Below, piece after piece: positions 44,455 through 54,640 of a DNA stretch of 64,000 nucleotides. A model generated the notes under the pieces. The model was not told the DNA's origin, did not search any database, and saw only the letters and a program-made list of their open reading frames with translations. This DNA comes from Eutrigla gurnardus. Its lineage: Eukaryota > Chordata > Actinopteri > Perciformes > Triglidae. The number at the start of each line of letters is the position of its first letter. Position 1 is the stretch's first letter. A program made the position numbers and the translations under genes. The DNA lies in the NCBI GenBank assembly GCA_963514095.1, contig OY741287.1, positions 12,544,944 through 12,608,943 of the forward strand, given 5' to 3'.

Positions 44455-46585
44455 GAGACTCTCCGGAGATCCGTCTGTTGCACCGGAGGAAAGACGGAGG
44501 TGGAGATATGCAGACTATCTCCCAAGGGGGAAAACGATGTGCACCGTGATCATGGGTGTAACCGGGGTGGCGGTAATACTCCTTCTACTAGGACTCGAAC
44601 TAATAAACAAAGAGCGAGACAATTCCACCAACATTGACCTAACCCGTCCCAAAAGGGAACAAACGAAAACTTTCCAGATCCCCGAAGTCGCGTGCGGTGC
44701 TAAAATAGTTTTAAATTATACTGCCGGGGATACCACAATGTTCACATTCGACCTGTGCTCCGTGATAGACTGCGGGGAATCCCAAGCAAGTTGGCGGGGC
44801 TACGATGTCTATCTGTGTCATAGTCCACAAATAGTGGAGAGCTGCGAGGCCACTGGGAATGCTTACCAACGTGGGTTTGGGTTCTCGGTGGATTCACAGC
44901 CATTTTGTGCCGCGTGGTATTTAGTAACAAAGTACACTGGGACCTGGTCCGGTTTTACCAGACACACACACAGCGAGTTTTGGGACCACATTTCGTTCCA
45001 AAGAGATTTCAGTCCAACCGGCAATCCGCTCACTCTCTCTATCAATAACATTAAGGCAAGCTCCACGGGAAAAAATCGCATATGGATCGCATTAGGAGTA
45101 GACGTCACCGGAAAAGACCAGATACGAGGAATACAAGTAAACATATACCCGCCCAAATACGCCCCCACTAGTAAAGGTAGTGCAACGAATACGACCACAG
45201 CTAATTCCACTGCCCTAAAGCCGCCCACTACCAGTCCAATAGTGATGACCCAGGATTACACAGAATTAACTCCTTTAGACGTCGTAAAAATGGCTACAGG
45301 CTTCGGAGAAAGTAACATTTGGTTAAGGTGGATTACGGATAATGCTAAGCGCCAGAACATGACGGGATGTGTAGCATGCGCGGCTGCGCGTCCTGCCATG
45401 TTCGTCGAACCTGCCCCCTTATATCCAGACAAAGACAAAGTAGGTTATGAATGTATGATGAACTTAACCAGAAAAGCCACACCCTCAGGATGCCAATCCC
45501 TGGCATCAGTCTTCCCACCCATTGATAATAAAACTAGGGCCGGCTATTTTACCGCCATAAAAGGAAAAGATCCCAGGTATCAGTGTTTCAACTTCGCCAG
45601 CAGCAAACCAAAAGTTAATGTGGGAAACATACCCTCAGATTGGTGTAATAGGACAACATCTGGGGATGTGATAGGACCATGGGCCCGAGCGGGACTGTTT
45701 TACTATTGTGGAGGGTTGCGTCTCTATTCTCGAGTAGAGGCCGACACCACCATAGGCACCTGCGCCATGGTCAGACTAGGGATGCCCCTTACGTTAATAG
45801 GCAGTCGAGTGATAAAAAACCCCTCAGGATCTAACGCCCTCGTCCAGCGAAGAAGAAGACATATACTTGCTAAAAGGGACACAAGCTTGCAAGACCCATT
45901 TGGAGGGACCACATACGTGGACGCTATAGGTATCCCTCGAGGCGTGCCAGACGAGTATAAATTGGCTAATCAAGTAGGGGCAGGGTTCGAATCGATCTTT
46001 CTCTGGATACTCCCCAATAAAAACGTAGACCGCATTAACTATATCCACTATAATCTTTTGCGCCTCGCTAATGCCACTAGGGATGCAGTAGAAGGGCTGG
46101 CGGAGCAGCTCGCACCCACATCGATCATCACTATGCAAAATAGAATGGCGCTAGACATGCTCCTAGCTGAAAAAGGGGGTGTCTGTGCCATGTTCGGAAA
46201 ACTTTGCTGTACCATAATCCTCAATAACACGGCCCCAGATGGCTCAGTCACTCGAGCATTAGAAAACCTAAGAGCACTCTCCAAAGATTTGCACGAAGCA
46301 TCAGGGGTCGATGACCCGTTCACCAAATGGATGGAAGTAGTGTTTGGAAAATGGAAAGCGGTAATAATATCTTTAGCAGCCTCAATAGCCATCTTCCTGG
46401 CCATACTAGTCACCTGTGGGTGCTGCTGCATTCCATGTCTGAGAACCATGGTTTCCAGGATAGTGCAAACTGCACTGACTAAAGAAAAAGACCCACCAAA
46501 ATATATGATGCCCCTACTAGCTAATGAGGAACTTGAGGATGGGAGCCTGAACATGGAAGACGAGGAAGGAGAAGAGTACCTTTAA
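44432..46585 (+). CDS. env: ERV envelope glycoprotein, 717 aa, open
   Basis: Seen: a cytoplasmic-like basic N terminus, a hydrophobic segment at about residues 36-57, a basic site RPKR (about 72-75), a large surface region with many N-glycosylation sites and a CVACAAARP cysteine motif (about 313), a furin-type site within RRRRHILAKR (about 473-482), a CX6CC motif (residues 585-594), a transmembrane helix (about 643-665) followed by a cysteine cluster, and an acidic tail. Known: CX6CC and a furin site are marks of gamma-type Env. The long leader with its own basic site is less usual and may be a cleaved signal peptide. No stop or frameshift interrupts it. Function is not testable from sequence. 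Confidence 0.88.
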   Translation: MTTPRSFRRLSGDPSVAPEERRRWRYADYLPRGKTMCTVIMGVTGVAVILLLLGLELINKERDNSTNIDLTRPKREQTKTFQIPEVACGAKIVLNYTAGDTTMFTFDLCSVIDCGESQASWRGYDVYLCHSPQIVESCEATGNAYQRGFGFSVDSQPFCAAWYLVTKYTGTWSGFTRHTHSEFWDHISFQRDFSPTGNPLTLSINNIKASSTGKNRIWIALGVDVTGKDQIRGIQVNIYPPKYAPTSKGSATNTTTANSTALKPPTTSPIVMTQDYTELTPLDVVKMATGFGESNIWLRWITDNAKRQNMTGCVACAAARPAMFVEPAPLYPDKDKVGYECMMNLTRKATPSGCQSLASVFPPIDNKTRAGYFTAIKGKDPRYQCFNFASSKPKVNVGNIPSDWCNRTTSGDVIGPWARAGLFYYCGGLRLYSRVEADTTIGTCAMVRLGMPLTLIGSRVIKNPSGSNALVQRRRRHILAKRDTSLQDPFGGTTYVDAIGIPRGVPDEYKLANQVGAGFESIFLWILPNKNVDRINYIHYNLLRLANATRDAVEGLAEQLAPTSIITMQNRMALDMLLAEKGGVCAMFGKLCCTIILNNTAPDGSVTRALENLRALSKDLHEASGVDDPFTKWMEVVFGKWKAVIISLAASIAIFLAILVTCGCCCIPCLRTMVSRIVQTALTKEKDPPKYMMPLLANEELEDGSLNMEDEEGEEYL

Positions 46586-46612
46586 ACAAAATGTTCACAC
46601 CTAGTTGGTGTG

Positions 46613-46624
46613 AAAAGGGGGATT
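46613..46624 (+). other. ERV polypurine tract
   Basis: AAAAGGGGGAT followed by the 3' LTR start. Confidence 0.8.
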
Positions 46625-47152
46625 TGTGGAGAAAAATGTAAATACATAAGCTAATCACACATGTTTTAAATTACTACACACACATACACACCCACAGGCA
46701 CAGGCGAGAGAGCAGCGGGGGTAGGGGCCAAACAATATACATAGGACACATTCCTTAGCGGAATCCGCACAGGGGGGGAGTATATGATATATGTGCATCT
46801 CGACAACATACATACACATACATAGAAGACAGCACCCGGAGGGATGGACCGTATGAGCCAGTGTGGGTGGAGATACCCAGCGCTCCAACCAGGCCGCGGC
46901 ATGCTAAAATTACGCTCCGCCTGCATCTATAGAATGAGCCAATCAGACTCATGCGGAGTCTCTTGAAATACACTGCGCACTCTGTTGTAAAGCGCCTTTT
47001 GAGTAAATTCAACCCTATGTTGAGTTCACTTTTAGGTCCGTGCACGTATAACTGCCGGAATATGTTTTCCTGATATTTGTGCTAATAAAGCGCTGTTATT
47101 GATATAACCCATAGACTCTCCTCGTATATTCAAGCTTACTATTTTTTTCACA
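46625..47152 (+). repeat. ERV 3' LTR
   Basis: 528 bp, reads as identical to the 5' LTR; AATAAA at 47084-47089. Confidence 0.92.
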
Positions 47153-47451
47153 AAAGAGAGAAAGAAAAGCTCTGACTTGCTTGGGCAGACGTTGTTTGGT
47201 GTCACCCGCTGATTTGCATAATTTAAATATCCAGCCCGCTGAATCTTCCAATCCGGCCCGGTTCAACACCATCAATTTTTTTTTCACCTTCAAAAAAAGT
47301 CCTGACAGTGCGTACTGGATTCCGGCTGGCGGCGCCACTGGGTGTTGTTATATATTCACATTGAAATTCTGGCATTGATTTTATGCCCCACCGCCATATG
47401 AGTTAGCCCCACCGTAGTTGAACCAGAACAAATACTCTGGCGCCGCCACTG

Positions 47452-48100
47452 CGTATGCCACAGAGCCGTGGTCACGTGACCGATGCGCTTTATGCTGGTT
47501 ATTAGAGAGCATCAGAATGTCGTCTACATTGCATGCATTATGACTTCGAAAAACGATTACCAAAGCTGGGTTACGGTAAAGATTTATAAGCAATTAAGGT
47601 AGAAACATTTTGAAAATGCAGACTCAACCCAAGCGCTTGAATCCTTATAATATCCTTATTATATATATATTTAATTATATTATTATATTATTATTTATAA
47701 TATATAATATTGGCCCTGCGATGGACTGGCGACCTGTCCAGGGTGTACCCTGCCTTCGCCCAATGACAGCTGGGATCGGCTCCAGCCCCCCCGCGACCCT
47801 GAATACAGGATAAGCGGTAGACGATGGATGGATGGATGGATGGATATATATAATATTGTAAGCCTCAGTATGACGATATTATGATATCAGCGTGTATATG
47901 CGTTTCATTTTCAAGATTTCTCCGTCGATCATTATTGATTATTATTAGGTTTGTGGTGCTGCGTCACAGGGGGAAACATTACCTCTATTTTAATGTCTTA
48001 TGTTTTACTAACAGTAATCATAATCACTATTTATTAAGCTCAACAAAAGTGGAACACAGATGTGTGCGGAAACTCGTTTGGTTAGTTTCATGGTTGTTTC
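47452..48100. other. Spacer with LINE-derived tail
   Basis: Unique AT-rich DNA apart from the repeat at 47708-47845. Confidence 0.5.
47708..47845 (+). repeat. LINE (RTE-like) 3' tail or derived SINE with (GATG)n
   Basis: CCCTGCGATGGACTGGCGAC ... GATAAGCGGTAGACGATGG and a (GATG)n run: a very common fish repeat tail. Confidence 0.75.
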
Positions 48101-51100
48101 GTCAAAAAGTCACAAGGTGGAGCTGCTGAGTTCATGATGCGCTGGATCTACGCTGCCGACTGAAAACGCGTCATTCGCCTTGAACGTCATCCATCTTTAG
48201 AGGTAAGTACACCTTCATCTTTTAACATTAAGTACAGTTCAAACTAAACTCTGGTATTAACCAGTCTTGACTCGTGGGGAAGTTTGTGTGAATTGGATTG
48301 TTTCTGCCTGCACCAGTAGTACGAAAACCAACATTAGCAGCACAGCACTGACTGTTCGGACTCGGCTAAAGCTAAGAGCTTAAGCTAACAGCACAGACAA
48401 AGTTACGTTTAACTAGCATTAGCTATGAAGCAAAATAAAGTGAACACATGGTTAAAGTCTGCCAATGTATGATGAATTGTGGCTCTCAGCAAGTTAGGTT
48501 CAACCATCAACCATAATCTTTACCGTAGGCAAATCATATTTTATTATGACATTACAAGAAACTCCTACATTTTCTTTGATATCTTATTATGTTTTTATTT
48601 ATAGTAGTTGTTTCTCACACATTTATATAACATAAAACATCCTGGATATCAAAAAGACAGTAATGTTGCCAACGCTAATGTCAGGAAATAATTTGATATT
48701 TTGGATGAAATACAATATCTATAGGAACCTGACATGTCTTTGTTAAGCCCACTATGAGGCTAATATGATCCTATATTTGCAATCAGTGATTAATATCAAC
48801 CTTATTTTTCGCATATTTTCTTTCTGTCTATCTTTAAATCGTATTAATTGAAACAGTAAACTCGTTTTTTCTTGAGATACTATGGTCTACATGAATAATA
48901 GTGTAATAACCTGACCCTGTATGCATGGTCTAGTGATATAGGCTAATGTTGTTTGTTTACCTTTTCAGCACAATGCCAGGATCGACAATGAAAGCTTGTC
49001 ATATTTAGTCACGGAGACAGAAGAGGGGAGCATTCAGTCTATCCACACTCTGTATGAGAGAATCTTGAAAGGTTAGTCCATAGAATGCTTTATTGGTGCT
49101 TTTTTATTCATATTCCATATCATTTTACCGTCTGCATCACTGATTCATCACAAGATATTTCAGACCACCCGTACAGAGGGGTTAAACTTGCATGAGTCGT
49201 GCATGTATTGTCTGAGCCCTGTTTTGTGCATATGTAGCATTTAAACATGAATCCCCTGATTTATATCATCTTCAAGGAACCAAAGAAGACCTGCTCAGTA
49301 CCTTCTGGAGTGATGGAAATATCATGCCAACACTGTATACTGCTATTGTTCCTGCTTTTCTTTCCTCTTGTAACAGTTTTTTCTTCTACGCTCCCTCGTT
49401 CTTAGTTACAGGGTTAGAAATATTTAGAATTGTGATGATGTTCATCTCCACTCACTCATATAGGTTATGTTAGGACTTCACAGTCACCTGAACACACAAT
49501 GGATGCAAAAGAAAGCAAAATATCTAGGAATTGTTTGTCGGAACCATTAGCTTAGATTTGTTGATGCATTGGTTCACAATCTCAGTTATCAATCTGTCAT
49601 GTTTCAATGACATCCTTATTGAGCTGACAAGTGTCTTTGTATGGTGAACTTAAAATGAGAGGACCTGGGTAAATTATGGTCAGACTCGTTATTTGAGTCA
49701 AGGACAAATGGTAAAATGAAGAACAATCACAACAATCAGATCTACAACTTGTTCCATGACAACAGACTGACTCAAATGTTGGGCTCCGATGCATAAACAC
49801 ATTGGCTTTCTATTTTGATATATCACACAGTAGTTCTACATTTGAGCACCCTGCAGGTGTATGAAGAATATGAAAATAGGAAGTCCGTATGTGTTTGTCC
49901 TGTTGCATGTGTAAAAGGGCATAATCTGTTTGTAGGTATGTAATGTCTGTTTTTGGCACTTATGAATAGGCAATGATGCAAAAAATGTTGTCAAATGACT
50001 CAGTATCAGTTGTTTCCTGCAGCATAAAGGAGCAAGATAAAGGCGAATGCTCAAACAATGAGGTGTAGGTGAAGATGTTCAACTCTGCTTCCAAATGGTA
50101 CCTGAGAAAGCCTATCACTGCAAATAGTTTTCAACTGAGTGCACTTGAATAGTTGTAACTGCTATAAATTAGTGTATATATTTTATAAAACACAAGCAAG
50201 ATACTGTATGTATAATAGTAACAATTTAAAGAATATTTGTTATAACTGCTTGCCTGCTGATGATATTGCAGTCCACACATCTCTAATGTATGATGATAAT
50301 AATACAGAATGAAGGACAATGAAGATAACTCTTTTCCAAACAGTGATCGTTAAAAGGGAGACAGGGGTTGCAGCCTTGTCCCCGGGGGACCCAGAGGGAC
50401 AAAGGGACCCTGCTGAGCCCTCTCTGCATCCTAAGGCTGTGGATGGGGCCTTCACCACAGAGGAGGATGGGACTGTTATTTGAACTTGAACACCTTGTGG
50501 TAAGAAGGACTGCATGACAAATGTGTTACTGTAAAACACTTTGAGTCCACTTCAGAGGACTGTGGAAGGAATTCTTCTTGAATGTTGAGAGTTTCTAATT
50601 CTCTTCTTCATGCTGCATGGAGAGAAGACCCGTATGGTGCTGACGCTCTGCCGGGCTTTTAGCGTGTCTTGTCTTATATCCTGACTGCCTCACAGCTTAA
50701 ACACAGGGAAGAGGGTTGGAAGCACAAATTCTAGGATTGTGATTATGTTCCGCTTCTCTTAGGCCTGGAAGTAAAAAGCACTGGATGTAATACAAGCTTG
50801 CAATGAAACGTTACCTACATTTATACGACTTGCAACAACTTTACAACATAAAGATCTATCTAAAACAATACCAGCCACTCGCCTCAGTGCTGGTCATTCT
50901 TTAACAGTGGGCAATAGCATGTTTCTCATGGAACATGCTCATAAGACACTATGGTGGAATTCATTAGTATAGGAGACAAATAATGATTTAGGAATACTAA
51001 ATGAGAGTAAAATACTAGCAGATGTTTTGCTAGATGTCAGATATACGCAGCAGATAATCACTCTAATGACAGACTGAAAAAATAGAGAAATGGGCTGAAA

Positions 51101-54100
51101 TGCTTATTTCAACAGCTGAAGGGTGTCCTTAGTCTTTATGGTACGAAATCTCTCCACACTGACAATGCAAAGGAAAAGACAATTTGGGCAAGTGACAGAG
51201 ACCATTGCATCAATTTAACAGAATGAATGGTGTAAAGCCTAAAGATGTATGACATTGCATAGTCTCTGACTGGCCTAAGTCTCTCTTTGGAGGTAGGTTT
51301 GAATGCTCATGCAAACTGGCCACTTAGGCACCCAGCGATAAAAGGTTAAGCCTGTGGACCACTGAATAATCACTCATTCTTTAGATGATTTTCCTGTATG
51401 TTTACAAGTTTAATCTCCACTAACTTTCACATAACATCCTGTAATCCAGTTCATTTTCTTTACTCTTTCCGTCTTTGTTTATTCTATTTTTCCCAAACCC
51501 AAGGAAGAAATATTTTGTGTCAAAATGTTTTCTAAGAAATATATACTATATGCTGTAGGGAAGTCCTTAACCAATCTCAAAGATCGGTATGAGAGCTGAT
51601 CTAGCATCTGTATTGGCAGATACTCAATATTATACAATTGTGAAGAAACTTGATAGGGTCACTACACTAGTCCCTGCCATGTCTGTTTTGGCACTTATGA
51701 ATAGGCAATGATGCAAAAAATGTTGAATGCCTCAGTATCAGTTGATTATTCTCTTTTGCCCCACTGTACACTAGACCCTGCGCCTGCACCCTCTACCTCC
51801 TTCTCACTTGGACCTCCACGACCCTCTACTTCATCCCCACCCCCCATAACCAAGCCCCCTACCCCTAAGCTGTGCTCTGCACTCAAGCAAACAGGTAAGA
51901 CTTCATGAAAAAAACCTGCAAGAGACAAGGGACGTTCCAGGGATTGTGTGAAACAACTCTTCTGGCGGTGCAGTTTTGGCATAAAATCATGCCTACACCT
52001 CCCACTCAGACCACGTCTAAATGCAAAAGCTGTTTTTGTTAGCTGTTATTAGTGTGGCTGGATCCCCCCTGTTAGTCCCTTGGTGAAGTTAGTGTAATGG
52101 AGCCTCATTGTGGACTCTTTGCAATTTGGCATGCACTGTTCTTAAAGGGAATGTGATGAGTTGATGTGATTGATTGCTAAATTCTTTTCATTATCATTTC
52201 CATTGAAAACTATATTAAAGTACAAACACACCTCTAAACACCTCTAACTGAAATTGGTACATTTGTAGACGATGCGCCTGCAGTGTAACTTAACCCCCAG
52301 GTCTGAGCCTTCCTCTACACACTGCATAATTCCCAGAAATACTCAAAAAGATGGCGAGGTGCTGAGGGGGGATTGCACTAGACATTGGACATCCACAGTA
52401 GCGGGCTTAGTCCTGTGTGATGTGGGAGGAAAGGAGACACTGACCAGACAGTGTGACCCACTGATCAGTGCTCATTGTAGGCAAATAGAGCAGGTAGTCA
52501 GAACTGAGCAGCAATAAACAGCTGCTGTCAGACGGCACTGGAAACACAGAGAGTCTGCTGGAGCTTTAGCAGAGTCTCTAGTTCCCATCAAGAGGCTGAG
52601 AGGTCTCCAAGGTGTGTGTCTCTGTCTGTGGGGGAGTGTCTAACTTACTACAATCACACAACTTAATTCAGAGTGCTATTTTCACACATATGTTGCCTTT
52701 AACAAATATTGCTCCTCCTGCTATTTGGATCTTGCACTAGTCCATGTTCTAATTTTGTTTCGTTCTGATTAATTGGTCAGCTATATTTGAAAGTATAGTT
52801 TGCCACTGACCTAGGGGAAACACATTCAATAGATCAAAAACTACAACAAAAGTCATCATTTGACTTCTGAATTAAACCATTTTACACCAATTGATGTAAA
52901 GCAGCCTTGAGAGTTAAATAGTATAACCTTGAATAAACATTTAATAACCTCCTTTTATGTGTTGTGTCCTAACCATTTTCTTTATTTGCCCCTCACCTCC
53001 CCAGGTCTTAGAAAAAGACCCAAGCCAGTCAACCCAGCAGGTAATATTGCATCTGTATTACGTATATTTTATTTTTTTCTGATATCCATCACTTTTTCAC
53101 TCAAGATAAGCCAAATCTAGATGTGGTATTTTGCCTTAATGTGATTCAGTTAATGATATGCTGGCAACATTTTCCATTATTGATAAGGTTTGTTATTATA
53201 TGTGTCTTTGAAAAATCCTGACTATTCCAACTTGTATAAGTGCAGATACAAGCTGAGAGAGGTCATGTAGAAAGACTCTGTTGTGATAAACACAAATCAT
53301 CACAGTGGTACCTCACCCCCCATGTCTTTGCACAGTGACATGAAATTCATTTCACAGGCACACCCAGTATGTAAATCCTCATGCAAACTCTCCTAATACT
53401 CTTTTCTGTATAACTTAAATGGCTTCCTTTCATTTTCAGACTGTGAATTCCATTCCACCATGGATAACTTCCCATATTCCAGAATCGTGTCACGAAGGAC
53501 TGGACATGTAAGTTGTTTTTGTTTTGAATTGAATACTGTACATTTCTGTCTAGCAGTACAGGGAGGAGCAAGATGTATTATGAATACAGTATGTTACAGT
53601 AAATATGGGAAAACATTGAACTGGGTACATCTGTGGACTCCATGCTTACAGTGCAACAACCACTGTGCTGAAAGAATAGAGAATGGCAGAATATTTTGTA
53701 CTAAAATGTCAAGATTGGTTTGACTTAACCTGAAAAAAGTTACTCTTTGATGTTTAATTCAATTGATTCATGTTGACATTCCTGAACCAGACTGGAAATA
53801 CAGTGAATGCAGTCTATAATGTCAGCTGTTATGATTGTTATAATACCTGTTATAATTGCTTATGATTTCTTTGTCTGATGCATTTTGGCTATTGGCTATT
53901 TTTCAGGGAATAAGGGAAGTGAAAGTGAAGTGGGTGCCATGCCCTCAATGGTATGTATGTAGCTTCATCATACACATCATTTTGTACTGAGCTGTTCTAT
54001 GCAGGGTAGCTGTGAACGTATACAGGATCCAAGTATAGTTCAGTGCAACGTTCATAAACACTGGACACCAGACCTATAGCCATTTTTTTTTTAAAGAATG

Positions 54101-54640
54101 ACATTCCTCTTACAATCTGATGGATGGATGGTTAAATGCACTGCATTTATGTAGCTCTTTTTTAGTCTTTGCAATGACTCAAAGCGGCATTCACCCATTT
54201 CCTCATATAATCATACACTGGTGGCAGAGGATACCATGCAAGGTGCCACTAGACTGATAACCATCCACATACACACACAAACACAGTTTAGGGTGTCCTG
54301 CCAAAGATACTTTGCTTTTTCTGCTTGATTACCAGTTCATTCTCTGATTACTGAGTGAAAACAGGACATCCAAATAACCCAATGAATGCCACTCATGTTT
54401 CTGTGCATATGTCAATACATGGAAGTCATTTATGATATCTTGACACTGAATCAACTCGTACTAAAAAGAATTTCCCTATTTTCCATCTTTTCTTTCTTGT
54501 AGCAACCTGAGATGGGCCGATTCATGGGTGACACAAGATGACCTCACTTAGATGTCAAAGACCTTCCTTTAATGTGTTCTTTATTTTGTAATGTTCTGGT
54601 TTGTTTTTGTCATTAAAGTTATGTTGCTGCAGGCTCATCT
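48100..54640 (+). CDS. Small spliced gene with chromo-like C terminus (5' end unresolved)
   Basis: Phase-consistent exons: 48969-49071, 51775-51894, 53005-53040, 53440-53507, 53907-53950, 54503-54551 (420 nt, 139 codons plus TAG). A likely 5' UTR exon ends at 48202 with a GTAAGT donor, and ATTAAA at 54612-54617 fits a poly(A) signal. The C-terminal part reads FPYSRIVSRRTGH, then GIREVKVKWVPCPQC, then NLRWADSWVTQDDL, which resembles a chromodomain (EVKVKW ... W.DSW) with an inserted CxxC that could bind metal. The middle is proline/serine rich. No in-frame ATG is seen in the first coding exon, so an upstream exon is missing from the model. It converges on the KDZ transposase gene. Function unknown; a chromatin or DNA-targeting accessory is possible. 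Confidence 0.6.
48969..49071 (+). CDS. Chromo-like gene, first recognised coding exon
   Basis: 103 nt after a CCTTTTCAG acceptor; donor GTTAGT. Only one frame is open: HNARIDNESLSYLVTETEEG..., ending in phase 1. Confidence 0.5.
50344..50483 (+). CDS. Possible alternative terminal exon
   Basis: After a TTTTCCAAACAG acceptor the phase compatible with the exon at 49071 reads 46 codons (IVKRETGVAALSPGDP...) to TGA. A donor-like GTAAGA follows at about 50499. Could be an alternative end or chance. Confidence 0.3.
51775..51894 (+). CDS. Chromo-like gene, proline-rich exon
   Basis: 120 nt, phase 1-1, acceptor ACACTAG, donor GTAAGA. Encodes PAPAPSTSFSLGPPRPST and more Pro/Ser/Thr. Confidence 0.5.
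53005..53040 (+). CDS. Chromo-like gene, 36 nt basic micro-exon
   Basis: Acceptor CCTCCCCAG, donor GTAATA, phase 1-1: LRKRPKPVNPA. Confidence 0.55.
53440..53507 (+). CDS. Chromo-like gene, exon
   Basis: 68 nt, acceptor CATTTTCAG, donor GTAAGT, phase 1 to 0: DCEFHSTMDNFPYSRIVSRR and TGH. Confidence 0.6.
53907..53950 (+). CDS. Chromo-like gene, core exon
   Basis: 44 nt, acceptor ATTTTTCAG, donor GTATGT, phase 0 to 2: GIREVKVKWVPCPQ plus the first two bases of a Cys codon. Confidence 0.62.
54503..54551 (+). CDS. Chromo-like gene, last exon
   Basis: 49 nt, acceptor TTTCTTGTAG. Completes the Cys codon and gives NLRWADSWVTQDDLT and TAG. Confidence 0.62.

Larger units (their letters stand above)
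38776..47152 (+). mobile_element. Endogenous retrovirus, full LTR-to-LTR, 8.4 kb, apparently lacking CA-NC-PR
   Basis: Order: LTR, primer-site candidate, 890 bp leader with four 86 bp repeats, gag-like frame, pol (RT-RNase H-integrase), env, purine tract, LTR. The two 528 bp LTRs read as identical base for base. Pol type and the env CX6CC motif point to the gamma/epsilon-like group of fish retroviruses. No capsid homology region, zinc knuckle or protease motif was found between gag and RT. No clear target-site duplication adjoins the LTRs. Old or defective status: pol and env are open, gag-pol is deleted. Confidence 0.9.
38335..47340. mobile_element. Inner hAT MITE containing the ERV
   Basis: Ends CAGCGGCGCCGCCAG and CTGGCGGCGCCACTG (inverted, one mismatch). 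Flanked by the perfect 8 bp duplication GGTGTTGT (38327-38334 and 47341-47348). Excluding the retrovirus it is about 630 bp, non-coding. Confidence 0.85.
37765..47451 (+). mobile_element. Outer hAT element, split by inner hAT and ERV
   Basis: The left end CAGCGGCGGCGCCAG (37765) and right end CTGGCGCCGCCACTG (47437-47451) are inverted with one mismatch. Without the inserts it would be about 670 bp. It carries a short transposase-like start codon region at 38130. No matching 8 bp duplication was found at these outer ends, so they are less certain than the inner ones. Confidence 0.5.

Noticed and set aside
38776..47152. Exact target-site duplication of the ERV
   Set aside because: The 4-6 bp next to the LTRs (…GAGA and AAAG…) do not match; GAGA occurs only 3 bp further in, so no claim is made.
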